Below, piece after piece: positions 15,281-24,591 of a stretch of DNA of 64,000 bases. Source of the DNA: Ardenticatenaceae bacterium (GTDB lineage Bacteria; Chloroflexota; Anaerolineae; Promineifilales; Promineifilaceae); NCBI GenBank assembly GCA_030065875.1, contig JASJCR010000018.1, positions 84,803-148,802 on the forward strand, written 5' to 3'. Below the pieces are notes generated by a model that saw nothing but the letters and a program-made list of their open reading frames with translations, searched no databases and was not told the origin of the DNA. The position numbers and the translations under genes were made by a program. The stretch's first letter is position 1; each line of letters starts with the position of its first letter.

Positions 15281-15707
15281 TGGTGGTTGGGTGGGCAAAA
15301 TTTATAATTTTGACGTTATATAAAGTGTTAGGGCAGGATTCATCAATTAAGCGGTACGACTTTCGACAGGCTCTGGCTCCAAGTTTTGGTGGTGGCTGAG
15401 CCTGTCGAAGGCACAAACGATTTGCGATTACGTTTAACGCAGGCTGCGGGCTTATTACGCAGCCTCCAAAGCTGAGGTGAGCTATTTGTGACGAATCATA
15501 TGTCATTCCGAGCGTCAGCGAGGAATCCCGTCGAGTTGCACTTATGAATCCTTAGCCAAGACATTTTAGAATCTTGCTGACAAAAATCTGCATGGATGAA
15601 AGCTGGTGTGACTCTTTGTGATACTCTGCCCAAATCGGTGGCATTTGCGGTCAATTTCTTTCAACTTCTATGGGGATTTGCCGCCTGAATTTTAATAAGG
15701 AGCATGC
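15281..15707. repeat. Repeat-filled spacer without a gene
   Basis: It holds a GAGCCTGTCGAAG inverted pair (15362-15410), an 8-bp hairpin AGGCTGCG/CGCAGCCT (15441-15465) and copy B of the CATTCCGAGCGTCAGCG repeat (15501-15545). From about 15550 to the next ribosome-binding site nothing is recognisable. Four unrelated repeat families in 270 bp mark this as a preferred insertion spot. Confidence 0.7.
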
Positions 15708-16073
15708 ATGACATTCAAGTTTGAGAAACTGCACGTTTGGCAGCGAAGTGTTGCCCATGCCGAGAAACTCATTCAGTTGTCGCACGCCATACCAAAGATT
15801 TATCGATTTTCGATTGGAGATCAATTAAGGCGGGCGGCTTTATCTGTACCAACCAACATCGCCGAGGGATCGGGTCGGGGACTCGTAAAAGATCAGGCGA
15901 ATTTCTATCGTATAGCCAAAGGGTCGATCCACGAAGTAGCCACGATTCTCACGATTATGCATCGACTACAATTGATTCCAGAAGAGGAGTTTAAAATATA
16001 TTATGATGAATCGAACCAAATCGCCGCCATGCTGGGCGGCCTCATGAAACCGCGCAACCTGACCAAGCGCTGA
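15708..16073 (+). CDS. Four-helix-bundle protein (TIGR02436 / 23S rRNA intervening-sequence family)
   Basis: A 121-residue all-helical protein. Family marks are FEKLHVWQRSVAHAEKLIQL at the start, then FSIGDQLRRAALSVPTNIAEGSGRG, and FYRIAKGSIHEVATILTI. Proteins of this type were first found in intervening sequences of 23S rRNA genes and are related to the Avd accessory protein of diversity-generating retroelements, but most free-standing copies have no known role. AAGGAG eight bases before the ATG fixes the start. No reverse transcriptase or variable repeat is near, so a retroelement is unlikely. The gene is isolated among repeats. Confidence 0.92.
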   Translation: MTFKFEKLHVWQRSVAHAEKLIQLSHAIPKIYRFSIGDQLRRAALSVPTNIAEGSGRGLVKDQANFYRIAKGSIHEVATILTIMHRLQLIPEEEFKIYYDESNQIAAMLGGLMKPRNLTKR

Positions 16074-16104
16074 AGTCTGTGGTCTGGAGTCTGATGTCTG
16101 AAGG
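16073..16104. repeat. GNNGTCT heptads
   Basis: GAAGTCT, GTGGTCT, GGAGTCT, GATGTCT directly after the stop codon; the inverse orientation of the array at 15242-15280, so the small gene between them is framed by an inverted pair. Confidence 0.75.
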
Positions 16105-16116
16105 GAACATACGTGC

Positions 16117-16122
16117 TACAAT
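16117..16122 (+). promoter_or_regulatory. -10 box for leaderless helicase mRNA
   Basis: TACAAT is separated from the ATG at 16130 by seven bases with no Shine-Dalgarno between. Confidence 0.5.
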
Positions 16123-16129
16123 CTGAACC

Positions 16130-18952
16130 ATGACTACCTATGTAATCGTTGATCTCGAAACCACCGGTTTAGACGCCCGGCGCAACAGTATTTTGGAGTT
16201 TGCCGGGCTGGTGCTTGAAGACGGTGAAGTCATCGATGAATTTGAGACCCTGCTCCGGCCGCAGGACAAAATCTCCGCTGAAATTACCGAAATTACCGGC
16301 ATCACCCCGGAGATGGTTGAAGACGCACCCAGCCTTTTTGCGGTGCGGGCCCGCATTCGTCGCCTGCTGAGCGATTATCCGCTGGTGGGACACAACGTCG
16401 GTTTTGACGCCGGGTTCCTCCATCAGGACAACATTGGCCTGACCAACCCGCCCATCGACACCTTGACTCTGGCCACCATTTTGCTCCCCGGGCTGCCGCG
16501 CTACAATCTGGAATTTTTAGCCATCCACCTGAACCTGCCGCTGCCCGAGGGCGGGCAAGATCATCGCGCGATGTCAGACGCGCTGCTCACGGCCGAGCTG
16601 CTCATGATTTTGCGCGAGCGGGCCTTACAGCTCGATATGGCAGTGCTGAGCGAAATTGTAGAGGCCGGGACGCGGGTCAGCTGGCCGGAGGCGATCTTTT
16701 TTGAGGAGGCGCTCAAGCTCAAGGCCAAAACCGCCTTCTCCGGGAATGGCGGCCGCGCCCCCCGGAGAGGAAAACGGCTCAACGAATTGTTTAAGCCAGG
16801 CGTGCCGGATGGCCGGCCGCCGGTCGAACAAGAGGATATTGAGCTCATTCCCGGGGAGCTCATTTTTGATATGTTTGGCCCGGAGGGAAACTTTAGCCGC
16901 ACATTTCCAAACTTTGAATATCGCGATCAGCAGATTGACATGGTGGCCGCCCTTGTCGACGCCTTTAACACCGGCCGCCATCTGATGGTTGAAGCGGGCA
17001 CCGGGACCGGTAAAAGTGTGGGGTATTTGCTGCCGGCCGCCTTTTGGGCGGTGCAAAACGGCCGGCGGGTGGTGGTTTCAACCAACACCATCAACCTGCA
17101 GGATCAGCTGGTCGAAAAAGATATTCCGGCGCTCAAGCAGGTGCTCCCGTTTGAATTTAGGACGGCGATTCGCAAAGGGCGCAGCAACTATGTGTGTACC
17201 CGACTTTTCCAGCAGCTGCGCCATCGCGGCGTGACCGGCGTCAGCGAAATGCCCCTTTACGCCCGTTTGCTGGTGTGGCTGCCGCAGACCGACAGTGGGG
17301 ATGTGGCTGAAATCTCGCTGCGCAGCTTTGATGAGCGCATGATGTGGTCGCGTCTCAGCGCCGACAACGACGTTTGCAAGCAGGACAACTGTGTCGAAAA
17401 CCGCTGTCCCCGCTATATTGCTCAGAAACGAGCTGAGCACGCCCATATCGTCATCGTCAATCACGCCCTGCTGCTCTCCGATTTGGCCAACGAGAATCAC
17501 ATCTTGCCCCCCTTCAAAGATTTAATTATAGACGAGGCCCATCATCTGGAGCCGGCCGTCACCGACGGTTTGAGTTTTGAAGCGGACCGCCGCTTTTTGG
17601 AGCGCGTTGTTGAAGATATTATTCGCGGCCGGGGGGGCTTGCTGACCGAGCTGACCGGCAAAACCAACATCATTCCCCCTGGTCAGCGGGCCGCTCTGGA
17701 TAAGGCGGTTGAGGCCATTCGGCGGAACGCGGAGCTGGCCAGGACCCGAATCGAAGAATTTTTCACCACCCTCTCCTTCTTTTTGAGCGATCGACAAAAT
17801 GGAAATCAGCGATTTGCCGAGCAAATTCGGCTGACCTCCGATGTCCGCTATCAACCGGCGTGGGATGAGGTAGAGATCGCCTGGGATGATCTCAACAAAC
17901 CGCTTCACCAGGTGACCAAAAATCTCAAAAAAGTAGAGGAAGGGGTGGCCGATCTGGCGGAACATTTTGAGATCGAAGATTCTGATTTGCTGGTTCAACT
18001 TATCGCCTCTTCTTATAAAGGGGTGGATGAAACCCGGACCAACATCGACAACATCGTCTCCAACCCGGATGAAGGGTATATTTACTGGGTCGAGCTCATG
18101 CGCGACCGCATTTCACTGCACGCCGCGCCGCTGCACGTCGGGCCGCTGGTGGAAGAGTACATCTTTCACGAGAAAGAGACCGTGGTCTTGACGTCGGCCA
18201 CCATGCGCACCGCGCCGCTGATGGGTGATGAGGAACCGAATTTTGAGTACATGAAGGCTCGCCTGCACGCCCAGGAGACCGATGAACTGGCGGTGGGATC
18301 GCCATTTGACTACCCGGCCAACTCGCTCCTGTATCTCGTTTCCGATATGCCGGAGCCCAACCAGCCGGGGTATCAGCGGTATGTGGAGCAGGCGATCTTA
18401 GACACGGCCGTCACCCTGGAAGGGCGAACGATGGCCCTGTTTACCTCCTACCGGCAGCTCAAGCAGACCGCAGACGCCCTAAAAGGCCCTTTGGCCAAAG
18501 AGGGTATCACGCTCCTGGCTCAGACCCAGGGTGGGTCGCGGCAGCAGCTCACCGAGCTCTTTCGCGATGCCGGTACCAAGACCGTTCTGCTGGGTACCCG
18601 CTCCTTTTGGGAGGGGGTAGACGTGCCGGGCATGGAGCTTTCGGCCGTGGTGTTGGTCAAGATCCCCTTTGATGTGCCTTCAGATCCGGTTTTTGCCGCC
18701 CGATCTGAGACCTTTGAAAATTCCTTTTTTCAATACTCTGTCCCGGAGGCGATTTTGCGCTGGCGGCAGGGATTTGGCCGTCTTATTCGCCGCAAGGATG
18801 ATGAAGGGGTGGTCCTGGTGCTCGACAAGCGGGTCATTTCCAAGCGGTATGGGCAGGCGTTTATCGATTCGCTGCCGGAGAGCACCACGATTCGCCAGCC
18901 GGCCGGTAGGATATCGGAGCTGCTGGTGCGATGGTTCAACCGGGCACGGTAG
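16130..18952 (+). CDS. dinG: DnaQ-like exonuclease fused to DinG-family helicase
   Basis: A 940-residue two-domain enzyme. Residues 1-170 form a DEDDh 3'-5' exonuclease (D8 and E10 in VIVDLETTG, HNVGFDAGFL, and H-x-A-x-x-D in HRAMSDALL). Residues from about 260 are an XPD/DinG superfamily 2 DNA helicase with Walker A EAGTGTGKS (288-296), DEAH at 468-471, four iron-sulfur cysteines (C356, C416, C421, C426) and the final motif QGFGRLIRR. The same fusion is known in Firmicutes and Chloroflexi. It probably acts on replication or R-loop intermediates in DNA repair. All catalytic residues seem intact. CGGCCG occurs about twelve times within the gene. Confidence 0.95.
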   Translation: MTTYVIVDLETTGLDARRNSILEFAGLVLEDGEVIDEFETLLRPQDKISAEITEITGITPEMVEDAPSLFAVRARIRRLLSDYPLVGHNVGFDAGFLHQDNIGLTNPPIDTLTLATILLPGLPRYNLEFLAIHLNLPLPEGGQDHRAMSDALLTAELLMILRERALQLDMAVLSEIVEAGTRVSWPEAIFFEEALKLKAKTAFSGNGGRAPRRGKRLNELFKPGVPDGRPPVEQEDIELIPGELIFDMFGPEGNFSRTFPNFEYRDQQIDMVAALVDAFNTGRHLMVEAGTGTGKSVGYLLPAAFWAVQNGRRVVVSTNTINLQDQLVEKDIPALKQVLPFEFRTAIRKGRSNYVCTRLFQQLRHRGVTGVSEMPLYARLLVWLPQTDSGDVAEISLRSFDERMMWSRLSADNDVCKQDNCVENRCPRYIAQKRAEHAHIVIVNHALLLSDLANENHILPPFKDLIIDEAHHLEPAVTDGLSFEADRRFLERVVEDIIRGRGGLLTELTGKTNIIPPGQRAALDKAVEAIRRNAELARTRIEEFFTTLSFFLSDRQNGNQRFAEQIRLTSDVRYQPAWDEVEIAWDDLNKPLHQVTKNLKKVEEGVADLAEHFEIEDSDLLVQLIASSYKGVDETRTNIDNIVSNPDEGYIYWVELMRDRISLHAAPLHVGPLVEEYIFHEKETVVLTSATMRTAPLMGDEEPNFEYMKARLHAQETDELAVGSPFDYPANSLLYLVSDMPEPNQPGYQRYVEQAILDTAVTLEGRTMALFTSYRQLKQTADALKGPLAKEGITLLAQTQGGSRQQLTELFRDAGTKTVLLGTRSFWEGVDVPGMELSAVVLVKIPFDVPSDPVFAARSETFENSFFQYSVPEAILRWRQGFGRLIRRKDDEGVVLVLDKRVISKRYGQAFIDSLPESTTIRQPAGRISELLVRWFNRAR

Positions 18953-18994
18953 ACTTCAGACCTCAGACTTCAGACTTCAGACTTCAGACGACAG
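18951..18994. repeat. AGACNNC heptads overlapping the helicase stop
   Basis: AGACTTC, AGACCTC, AGACTTC, AGACTTC, AGACTTC, AGACGAC; the first A and G belong to the TAG stop codon. The remaining 160 bp to the next gene show nothing recognisable. This is the last heptad array before the polysaccharide locus. Confidence 0.8.
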
Positions 18995-19154
18995 AGGTTT
19001 TTGCACCGGGCGCGGTTTTGCCTTCCCAAAAAGCTATCTCCTCATGTTTGGGGCCTCAGTTTAGGTACCATCTTCCCAATTTTTATCCGCTTAAAGAATA
19101 ATCTGTTACCCTATGGATTCAGTTGAATTTAGAATTAATTTTTAGGCGGTTATC

Positions 19155-20465
19155 ATGTCATTTAAAGATGAATTAACACAAAAATTTGAAGAAAGAAGAG
19201 GTACGGTTGGCATTATTGGTTTAGGCTATGTTGGTTTGCCGCTGGCCGTGGCCATTGCCGAAGCTGGGTTTAATATTATTGGCGTAGATATCGCCTCTGA
19301 AGTTGTATTTGGCTTAAACAACGGCATCAGCCATGTTGAAGACATTCCGGATGTGCGTATCGCCCCTCTTGTGGCCACCAATCAATTTTGGGCGACAACC
19401 GATTATAACGAGCTGCAGAAAGCCGATGCCATCATCATTTGTGTTCCTACACCTCTGCGAAAAACAAAGGACCCGGATGTTTCTTTTATCATTGCCGCGG
19501 TAGAGGAAATTGCGCGGATTGGGGTTCAGGGTAAATTGGTGGTTTTGGAGAGCACAACTTATCCGGGAACCACCGAGGAAATTGTCTTGCCTGAGTTTCA
19601 AAGCAAAGAAATCATGGCGGGGAGTGATTTTTTCCTGGCCTTTTCACCCGAGCGAATTGACCCCGGCCGGACCGATTATGTTTTTGCCAACACGCCCAAA
19701 GTCATTGGCGGCGTCACCCCCGACTGCCTTGATGTTGCCATCTCCCTTTATGAAACCTTTGTTGATCAGCCGGTCCCTGTATCAAATCCGGCCACAGCTG
19801 AAATGGTCAAATTATTGGAGAACACTTTCCGCGCCGTGAATATCGGCCTGGTGAATGAAATGGCTTTGATGTGCGACAAGCTGGGGTTGAATATTTGGGA
19901 AGTTGTGGAAGCGGCCGCCACGAAGCCTTACGGCTTTATGAAGTTTACCCCAGGACCCGGTTTGGGTGGTCACTGTATTCCGGTAGATCCACATTATTTA
20001 AGCTGGAAGCTTCGCGTTTTAAACTACACGGCTCGTTTTGTACAGCTGGCTGATGAGGTGAATCGATCTATGCCCGATTATGTGGTGATGAAAACGGCCG
20101 ATGCGTTGAATCAACTGGCCAAAGCGGTTCGTGGGAGCCACATATTAATTTTGGGTGTTGCTTACAAACCGAATATTGGGGATTTGCGCGAGAGCCCAGC
20201 CCTGGAGATCATTGAAAGGCTAATTGAGAAAGGCGCCAATGTCTCATACCATGATCCATATGTTCCCAATTTTGTTCATGAAGATTTGGATCTGACCGCT
20301 GTTGAAGATCCATACGAAGCGATCTTGAATGCTGATTGCACGGTCATCGTCACCGATCATGATCATTATGATTGGCGTCGGATTGGCAATTCAGGTGCCG
20401 TCATTGTAGACACGCGTAATGCCTTAAAAGGGATGCCGCTTAGAGAAAATATCATTTCGATTTAG
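19155..20465 (+). CDS. UDP-N-acetylglucosamine/UDP-sugar 6-dehydrogenase (WbpA-like)
   Basis: A 436-residue NAD-dependent enzyme that oxidises C6 of a UDP-sugar to the uronate. N-terminal Rossmann motif [13 protein letters not shown] (19-31); family motifs [17 protein letters not shown] ([13 protein letters not shown]), the substrate helix [17 protein letters not shown] and the catalytic cysteine C274 in [14 protein letters not shown]. The pattern fits WbpA/VipA-type UDP-GlcNAc or UDP-GlcNAc-derived dehydrogenases better than UDP-glucose dehydrogenase. It is the first gene of the polysaccharide locus and is followed 40 bp later by a 4-epimerase-like gene, the same pairing as VipA/VipB in Vi antigen synthesis. 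Confidence 0.9.
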   Translation: MSFKDELTQKFEERRGTVGIIGLGYVGLPLAVAIAEAGFNIIGVDIASEVVFGLNNGISHVEDIPDVRIAPLVATNQFWATTDYNELQKADAIIICVPTPLRKTKDPDVSFIIAAVEEIARIGVQGKLVVLESTTYPGTTEEIVLPEFQSKEIMAGSDFFLAFSPERIDPGRTDYVFANTPKVIGGVTPDCLDVAISLYETFVDQPVPVSNPATAEMVKLLENTFRAVNIGLVNEMALMCDKLGLNIWEVVEAAATKPYGFMKFTPGPGLGGHCIPVDPHYLSWKLRVLNYTARFVQLADEVNRSMPDYVVMKTADALNQLAKAVRGSHILILGVAYKPNIGDLRESPALEIIERLIEKGANVSYHDPYVPNFVHEDLDLTAVEDPYEAILNADCTVIVTDHDHYDWRRIGNSGAVIVDTRNALKGMPLRENIISI

Positions 20466-20505
20466 GAAACGGCCACAAGAATTGAGCATTATTAGAGGAT
20501 AATTT

Positions 20506-21435
20506 ATGACGCGAGTTCTCGTTACAGGTGGAGCCGGTTTTATCGGCTCCCATCTGGTTGCGCGGTTAGACGCTGACGGAGTTGAAGTTCTCGTCCTAGA
20601 TAATTTATCGACAGGATCCTTGGATAATTTGGCCGGGTTGAATTATCAATTCTTTGAGGGAGATATTGCTGATTTTGATATCTTGAAAAGAGCTGCTGCA
20701 GGCTGCGATTTGATATTTCACCAGGCCGCGATGGTCAGTGTTCCCCAATCTTTAGCCCATCCTGATTTGAATCATCGAAGCAATATTATCGGAAACTCCA
20801 ATTTGTTTGAGGCTGCGAGGCAGGCGGGTGTCGGTAGGGTTGTTTATGCTTCTTCGGCCGCTGTTTATGGAAATCGACCTGGTTTACCCAAAAAAGAGAA
20901 TGATTCCACTGAATCTTTGACGCCATACTCTGCAGGAAAATTATTTAGTGAGATATTGGGTCAAACGTATTTAAATGCCTATGGATTAGAGAGTGTTGGA
21001 CTACGCTATATGAATGTCTTTGGACCTCGCCAGGATCCATCTTCTCCTTATTCCGGAGTTTTGTCGATTTTTTGCCAAGCAGCTTTAAATGATGGCGTTT
21101 GTAAGGTGTTCGGGGATGGAGAACAAACGCGTGATTTTATTTATGTCGAAGATGTCGTGCAGGCAAATCTAAAGGCCGCTTTTGCTCCTGCGAATCAGCT
21201 TGGAGATAACTATATTTTTAATATTGGTCGCGGTGAACAAACCTCTCTTAATCATATATTAAGGGTATTAGGAGAGCTTACAGGAAAAGCGATCAATGTG
21301 ATTTACATGGAAGAGCGTCACGGGGACATTCGCCATTCAGTTGCTGACATAAGTGCGGCTCGCAAAGTTTTAAAGTTTGATCCGCAAGTAACCATTAAAG
21401 AGGGACTTAAGCAAACCCTACTTTCTATGACATGA
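20506..21435 (+). CDS. NAD-dependent UDP-sugar 4-epimerase (GalE/WbpP/TviC type)
   Basis: A 309-residue extended short-chain dehydrogenase. NAD-binding motif [12 protein letters not shown] (6-17), DNLSTGS, the catalytic serine region YASSAAVYG and Y-x-x-x-K in TPYSAGK. Later come [17 protein letters not shown] and the product-binding [16 protein letters not shown]. These match the branch that interconverts UDP-Glc(NAc)/UDP-Gal(NAc) or their uronates. Following the dehydrogenase it would produce a GalNAcA-type donor. AGAGGA precedes the ATG. Substrate is inferred, not shown. Confidence 0.88.
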   Translation: MTRVLVTGGAGFIGSHLVARLDADGVEVLVLDNLSTGSLDNLAGLNYQFFEGDIADFDILKRAAAGCDLIFHQAAMVSVPQSLAHPDLNHRSNIIGNSNLFEAARQAGVGRVVYASSAAVYGNRPGLPKKENDSTESLTPYSAGKLFSEILGQTYLNAYGLESVGLRYMNVFGPRQDPSSPYSGVLSIFCQAALNDGVCKVFGDGEQTRDFIYVEDVVQANLKAAFAPANQLGDNYIFNIGRGEQTSLNHILRVLGELTGKAINVIYMEERHGDIRHSVADISAARKVLKFDPQVTIKEGLKQTLLSMT

Positions 21436-21544
21436 GCTTTTTCGCCTATCAAGGCTTCTCCGATGGGTACTTCATGCCGTTCATAACATTCTGTCATCTG
21501 GTTTTAACAAAGGATTAAACAAATAAAGTTCAATCAGCCTTTTT

Positions 21545-21575
21545 TATAGTACTAAACAGTTATAGTACTAACTGT
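21545..21575 (+). promoter_or_regulatory. Possible operator or promoter region with direct and inverted repeats
   Basis: TATAGTACTA occurs twice (21545-21554 and 21561-21570), and ACAGTTA/TAACTGT (21556-21575) forms a perfect dyad with six-base centre. It is the only sizeable spacer (215 bp) in the early part of the locus, so a promoter for the genes from 21651 is plausible. Confidence 0.4.
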
Positions 21576-21650
21576 ATAAAGGGTGCTATCATTATCCGAT
21601 CTTTTTGGTAAATATGATGTGCAAACAGATGTTTGCAAGGAAGTGTCGTG

Positions 21651-22652
21651 ATGGAAAATATCAACAATTCAAATTGGCCAAACCGGAAAGAGTTCTGGCG
21701 TGGTAAACGAGTTATCATCACAGGTGGGGCTGGATTTTTAGGCTCCTTTGTGGTGGATCAATTGAATGAACACAACGTGGAGGAAATCATTATTCCACGT
21801 AGTGCGGAGTACGATTTAAGGGAGGTTGGAGCCATTCGTCAGCTTTTGGCTGATTCTCGATCGAATAACCGGCCGGTTGATTTAATTATTCACCTTGCGG
21901 CTCGGGTTGGTGGAATTGGGGCTAATTTGGTTCATCAAGCCGATTATTTTTACGATAACCTCATGATGGGGGTGCAGCTGATTCACGAATCTTACAAGGT
22001 TGGCGTGCCCAAATTTGTGGCCATTGGGACAATTTGTGCCTATCCAAAATTTGCGCCGGTTCCTTTTAATGAAAACGATTTGTGGAATGGATATCCAGAG
22101 GAAACAAACGCTCCGTATGGACTGGCCAAGAAAATGATGCTGGTGCAGTCTGATGTTTACCGGTCACAGTATGGGTACAACTCGATTTATTTGCTGCCGG
22201 TCAATCTTTACGGCCCGCGCGACAACTTTGATTTGGAAACCTCACACGTCATCCCGGCTCTGATTCGGAAATGCCTGGAGGCCAAAGAGCGGGGTGATGC
22301 CTTTGTCACCGCCTGGGGAGATGGTTCCCCCACCCGCGAATTTTTATATGTTGAGGATGCAGCCCGCGGTATTTTGCTGGCGGCCGAGCGTTATAACGAC
22401 AGCCTGCCGGTCAACCTGGGCAGCAGCTTTGAGATCAGCATCAAAGATTTAATGGAGACGGTCGCTAAGGTAACCGGATTTGAAGGGGAAATTCGTTGGG
22501 ATACCAGCCGGCCGAACGGCCAACCCCGGCGCAAGCTCGACGTCAGCCGGGCGAAAGAGTTCTTTGGATTTGAATCACAGGTCGGGTTTGAAGACGGATT
22601 GCGGCGCACGGTTGAATGGTATTTGGCATCTAACCCCGTCGCCGTGAGATGA
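21651..22652 (+). CDS. GDP-L-fucose synthase-like NAD-dependent epimerase/dehydratase
   Basis: A 333-residue extended SDR. Cofactor motif [14 protein letters not shown], then the fucose-synthase signature [41 protein letters not shown] and catalytic Y-x-x-x-K in [10 protein letters not shown]. The region [17 protein letters not shown] completes the match to the Fcl/WcaG branch, which converts GDP-4-keto-6-deoxymannose to GDP-L-fucose. The usual partner Gmd is not in the window. The ATG at 21651 has AAGGA nine bases upstream and is preferred over an earlier TTG. Confidence 0.88.
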   Translation: MENINNSNWPNRKEFWRGKRVIITGGAGFLGSFVVDQLNEHNVEEIIIPRSAEYDLREVGAIRQLLADSRSNNRPVDLIIHLAARVGGIGANLVHQADYFYDNLMMGVQLIHESYKVGVPKFVAIGTICAYPKFAPVPFNENDLWNGYPEETNAPYGLAKKMMLVQSDVYRSQYGYNSIYLLPVNLYGPRDNFDLETSHVIPALIRKCLEAKERGDAFVTAWGDGSPTREFLYVEDAARGILLAAERYNDSLPVNLGSSFEISIKDLMETVAKVTGFEGEIRWDTSRPNGQPRRKLDVSRAKEFFGFESQVGFEDGLRRTVEWYLASNPVAVR

Positions 22653-22693
22653 TCTGTCCCTGGTGTTCAGGTTTACAGCTTTCCTAAGCGATT

Positions 22694-23371
22694 ATGATGA
22701 CCAACATACCCAAATTTCTGGCTCTTAGTGGACTGGATGGGGCCGGGAAGTCGACCCAGATTCAGCATTTGGTCGATTTTTATCGCCAGATGGGTGAAAT
22801 ACCGGTAATCATTTGGGCACGCGGCGGATATACGCCGCTTTTTAATGCCCTTAAAGCTGGGCTGCGCCGTCTTTCTGGTCAGCGGTTGATACCTCCTAGC
22901 GGCCGCAGTGCCGCTAGGACACAAGCCATGGGTTCGGGCTGGAAGAGGCGATTGTGGCTGTCGCTGGCGATTTTTGACTTGATACTTGTTTACGGGGTAC
23001 AGGTCCGCTGGCTGTTGTGGACCGGCCGTACGGTTATTTGCGATCGTTATTTGGGCGATACGGCTATTGACTTTGCGCTTAATTTTTCATCTGAAGCGGT
23101 TGGGGAGTGGTGGATGTGGCGGTTTTTAGCCTGGGTTACCCCTCGTCCGGCGGCTGCATTTTTGCTGCTAATTCCGGTAGAGGAATCGCAGCGTCGTTCA
23201 CAGCTTAAAGATGAACCGTTTCCAGATTCTCCTGAGGTTCTTGCTCAAAGACTGGCCGCCTATAGGAGCCGGCCGGAATTTGAAGGCTGGCTCGAAATTG
23301 ACTGCCGGGCATCGATTGAAGCGGTCCGGAGAAAAATTATGGCTGGCATTGGGGTAGCTTATGAAAATTAG
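22694..23371 (+). CDS. Thymidylate kinase-like P-loop protein
   Basis: A 225-residue P-loop NTPase. The Walker A sequence is SGLDGAGKSTQIQ (13-25), and the dTMP-kinase-type DR motif is ICDRYLGDT (around 116-124). The lid region (EESQRRSQLKDEPFPDSPE) differs from housekeeping Tmk. Such Tmk-like proteins sit in polysaccharide loci next to phosphotransferase-like genes, and their substrate is unknown; a role in sugar or lipid-carrier metabolism is more likely than dTTP synthesis. Codons 67-76 are written by a perfect 10-bp-arm palindrome (22894-22919). It overlaps the next gene by 11 bp, so the two are coupled. Confidence 0.82.
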   Translation: MMTNIPKFLALSGLDGAGKSTQIQHLVDFYRQMGEIPVIIWARGGYTPLFNALKAGLRRLSGQRLIPPSGRSAARTQAMGSGWKRRLWLSLAIFDLILVYGVQVRWLLWTGRTVICDRYLGDTAIDFALNFSSEAVGEWWMWRFLAWVTPRPAAAFLLLIPVEESQRRSQLKDEPFPDSPEVLAQRLAAYRSRPEFEGWLEIDCRASIEAVRRKIMAGIGVAYEN

Positions 23372-24584
23372 CCTGCTGCTCGAGCGAGAGCCGTTTGGCT
23401 CAATATTAGCTGAAACCCTAACCGAATTTCTAAGCTCACATTTTCAACAACCTTTTAAGGTTCAGTGGGGCACCCAACCAGGCGGCGGAGAGCAAACGTG
23501 GTTAGTCAACAGCCGCCTCAACGCGATTTTTTTGCCGGGTGTCACCCGAACCGCGCTCGAACCCATCATCAGCGAATTTGGGCGCAGCGTAACCCCCTGG
23601 AAGACCCCTTTGCAGCGTTTGTATGTCGAGCTGGCGACCCGCCGGCCGTTCTCACAGCCGCTGGCTGATTTTTACCTCGACATCACCCCGGCCGTGCCGG
23701 ATGGTGAGCAATTTTTAATTGTGGGTGGCAATCATAAAATCCGGATTTTGCACCCGGCTGAAAATGCTGTTTATGTGATCTGCAAAAAAGGGTTTGATCG
23801 GCGGCGACTGACACGTGAAGTAGAGATTCGTCACCGGGCGGAAGCCTTGGGTTTGCCGGTAGTCCCAGTCATCCACGCTTCTAAAAAAGCGCCCTGGTTT
23901 ATTGAGGAATTTATCATAGGAACTCCCTTGAATCGCTTATCTAAAAGCGAAGATAAAATAAACGGATTGCAACAGGCTGTTTCTGCATTAAAAATTCTAG
24001 TAGAGGAAACTGAAGAAATAGTTAGCGAGGAAAAATATCTTTTTCAACGAAAAAATGAGGTGCTTCGATTAATAGATCAAAACAATTTTCTTTCTCCGGT
24101 AGCCCGGCAAAAATTACACGCTCAAATTGAAATTTTGGCTAGAAGGAAATCATCTGAACAAACCATCCAAACAGCATTATCTCATGGTGATTTTCAGCCA
24201 GCCAATATCCTTTTAGTTAATCCAATGGTGATTTTAATAGATTGGGAGTACGCAGAACGCCGAATTTGGATTTATGACATATTGGTTTATTTGTTGCAAT
24301 CCCGTTTTCCAAAGGGGCTCGCAGATCGGCTACACCAGTACGTGAATAACGATCTCGGTTTGTTTTCAGAATTAAGAGTTTTTCAGGATTTTTTTAATTT
24401 AGAACAGACAATTGAAACTAAAATTTTTTATGCCAATTTGTTTTTCCTTGAAGAATTGCTGTTGCATTTGAAAGAAAATAACAATCCTCTTTTCTTCTCA
24501 GTGGGAAGTAGCTTAAGTCAGCTTTTCTCCGAACTTGATCACTGGATTCACTATATATGTAATAAACATCAACAGGATATTTAA
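23361..24584 (+). CDS. APH-type phosphotransferase (aminoglycoside-phosphotransferase fold)
   Basis: A 407-residue kinase-like protein. The Brenner motif is ALSHGDFQPANILLV and the DFG equivalent is VILIDWEYAERR, both intact. An N-terminal extension of about 140 residues precedes the kinase lobe; I do not recognise it. Family relatives in glycan loci are thought to phosphorylate sugars or lipid carriers, but this is not established. Base composition changes abruptly inside the gene near 23.9 kb: the first 170 codons are GC-rich with CGGCCG words, the rest is AT-rich, which suggests a recombination junction within the coding sequence. Overlaps the Tmk-like gene by 11 bp. Confidence 0.8.
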   Translation: MKISLLLEREPFGSILAETLTEFLSSHFQQPFKVQWGTQPGGGEQTWLVNSRLNAIFLPGVTRTALEPIISEFGRSVTPWKTPLQRLYVELATRRPFSQPLADFYLDITPAVPDGEQFLIVGGNHKIRILHPAENAVYVICKKGFDRRRLTREVEIRHRAEALGLPVVPVIHASKKAPWFIEEFIIGTPLNRLSKSEDKINGLQQAVSALKILVEETEEIVSEEKYLFQRKNEVLRLIDQNNFLSPVARQKLHAQIEILARRKSSEQTIQTALSHGDFQPANILLVNPMVILIDWEYAERRIWIYDILVYLLQSRFPKGLADRLHQYVNNDLGLFSELRVFQDFFNLEQTIETKIFYANLFFLEELLLHLKENNNPLFFSVGSSLSQLFSELDHWIHYICNKHQQDI

Positions 24585-24591
24585 GGCAATT

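Noticed and set aside
15708..16073. Avd protein of a diversity-generating retroelement
   Set aside because: The protein is a four-helix bundle, but no reverse transcriptase, template repeat or variable repeat is nearby.
22694..23371. Housekeeping thymidylate kinase
   Set aside because: The lid differs and the gene overlaps a kinase-like gene within a polysaccharide locus; dTMP kinase function is not supported.
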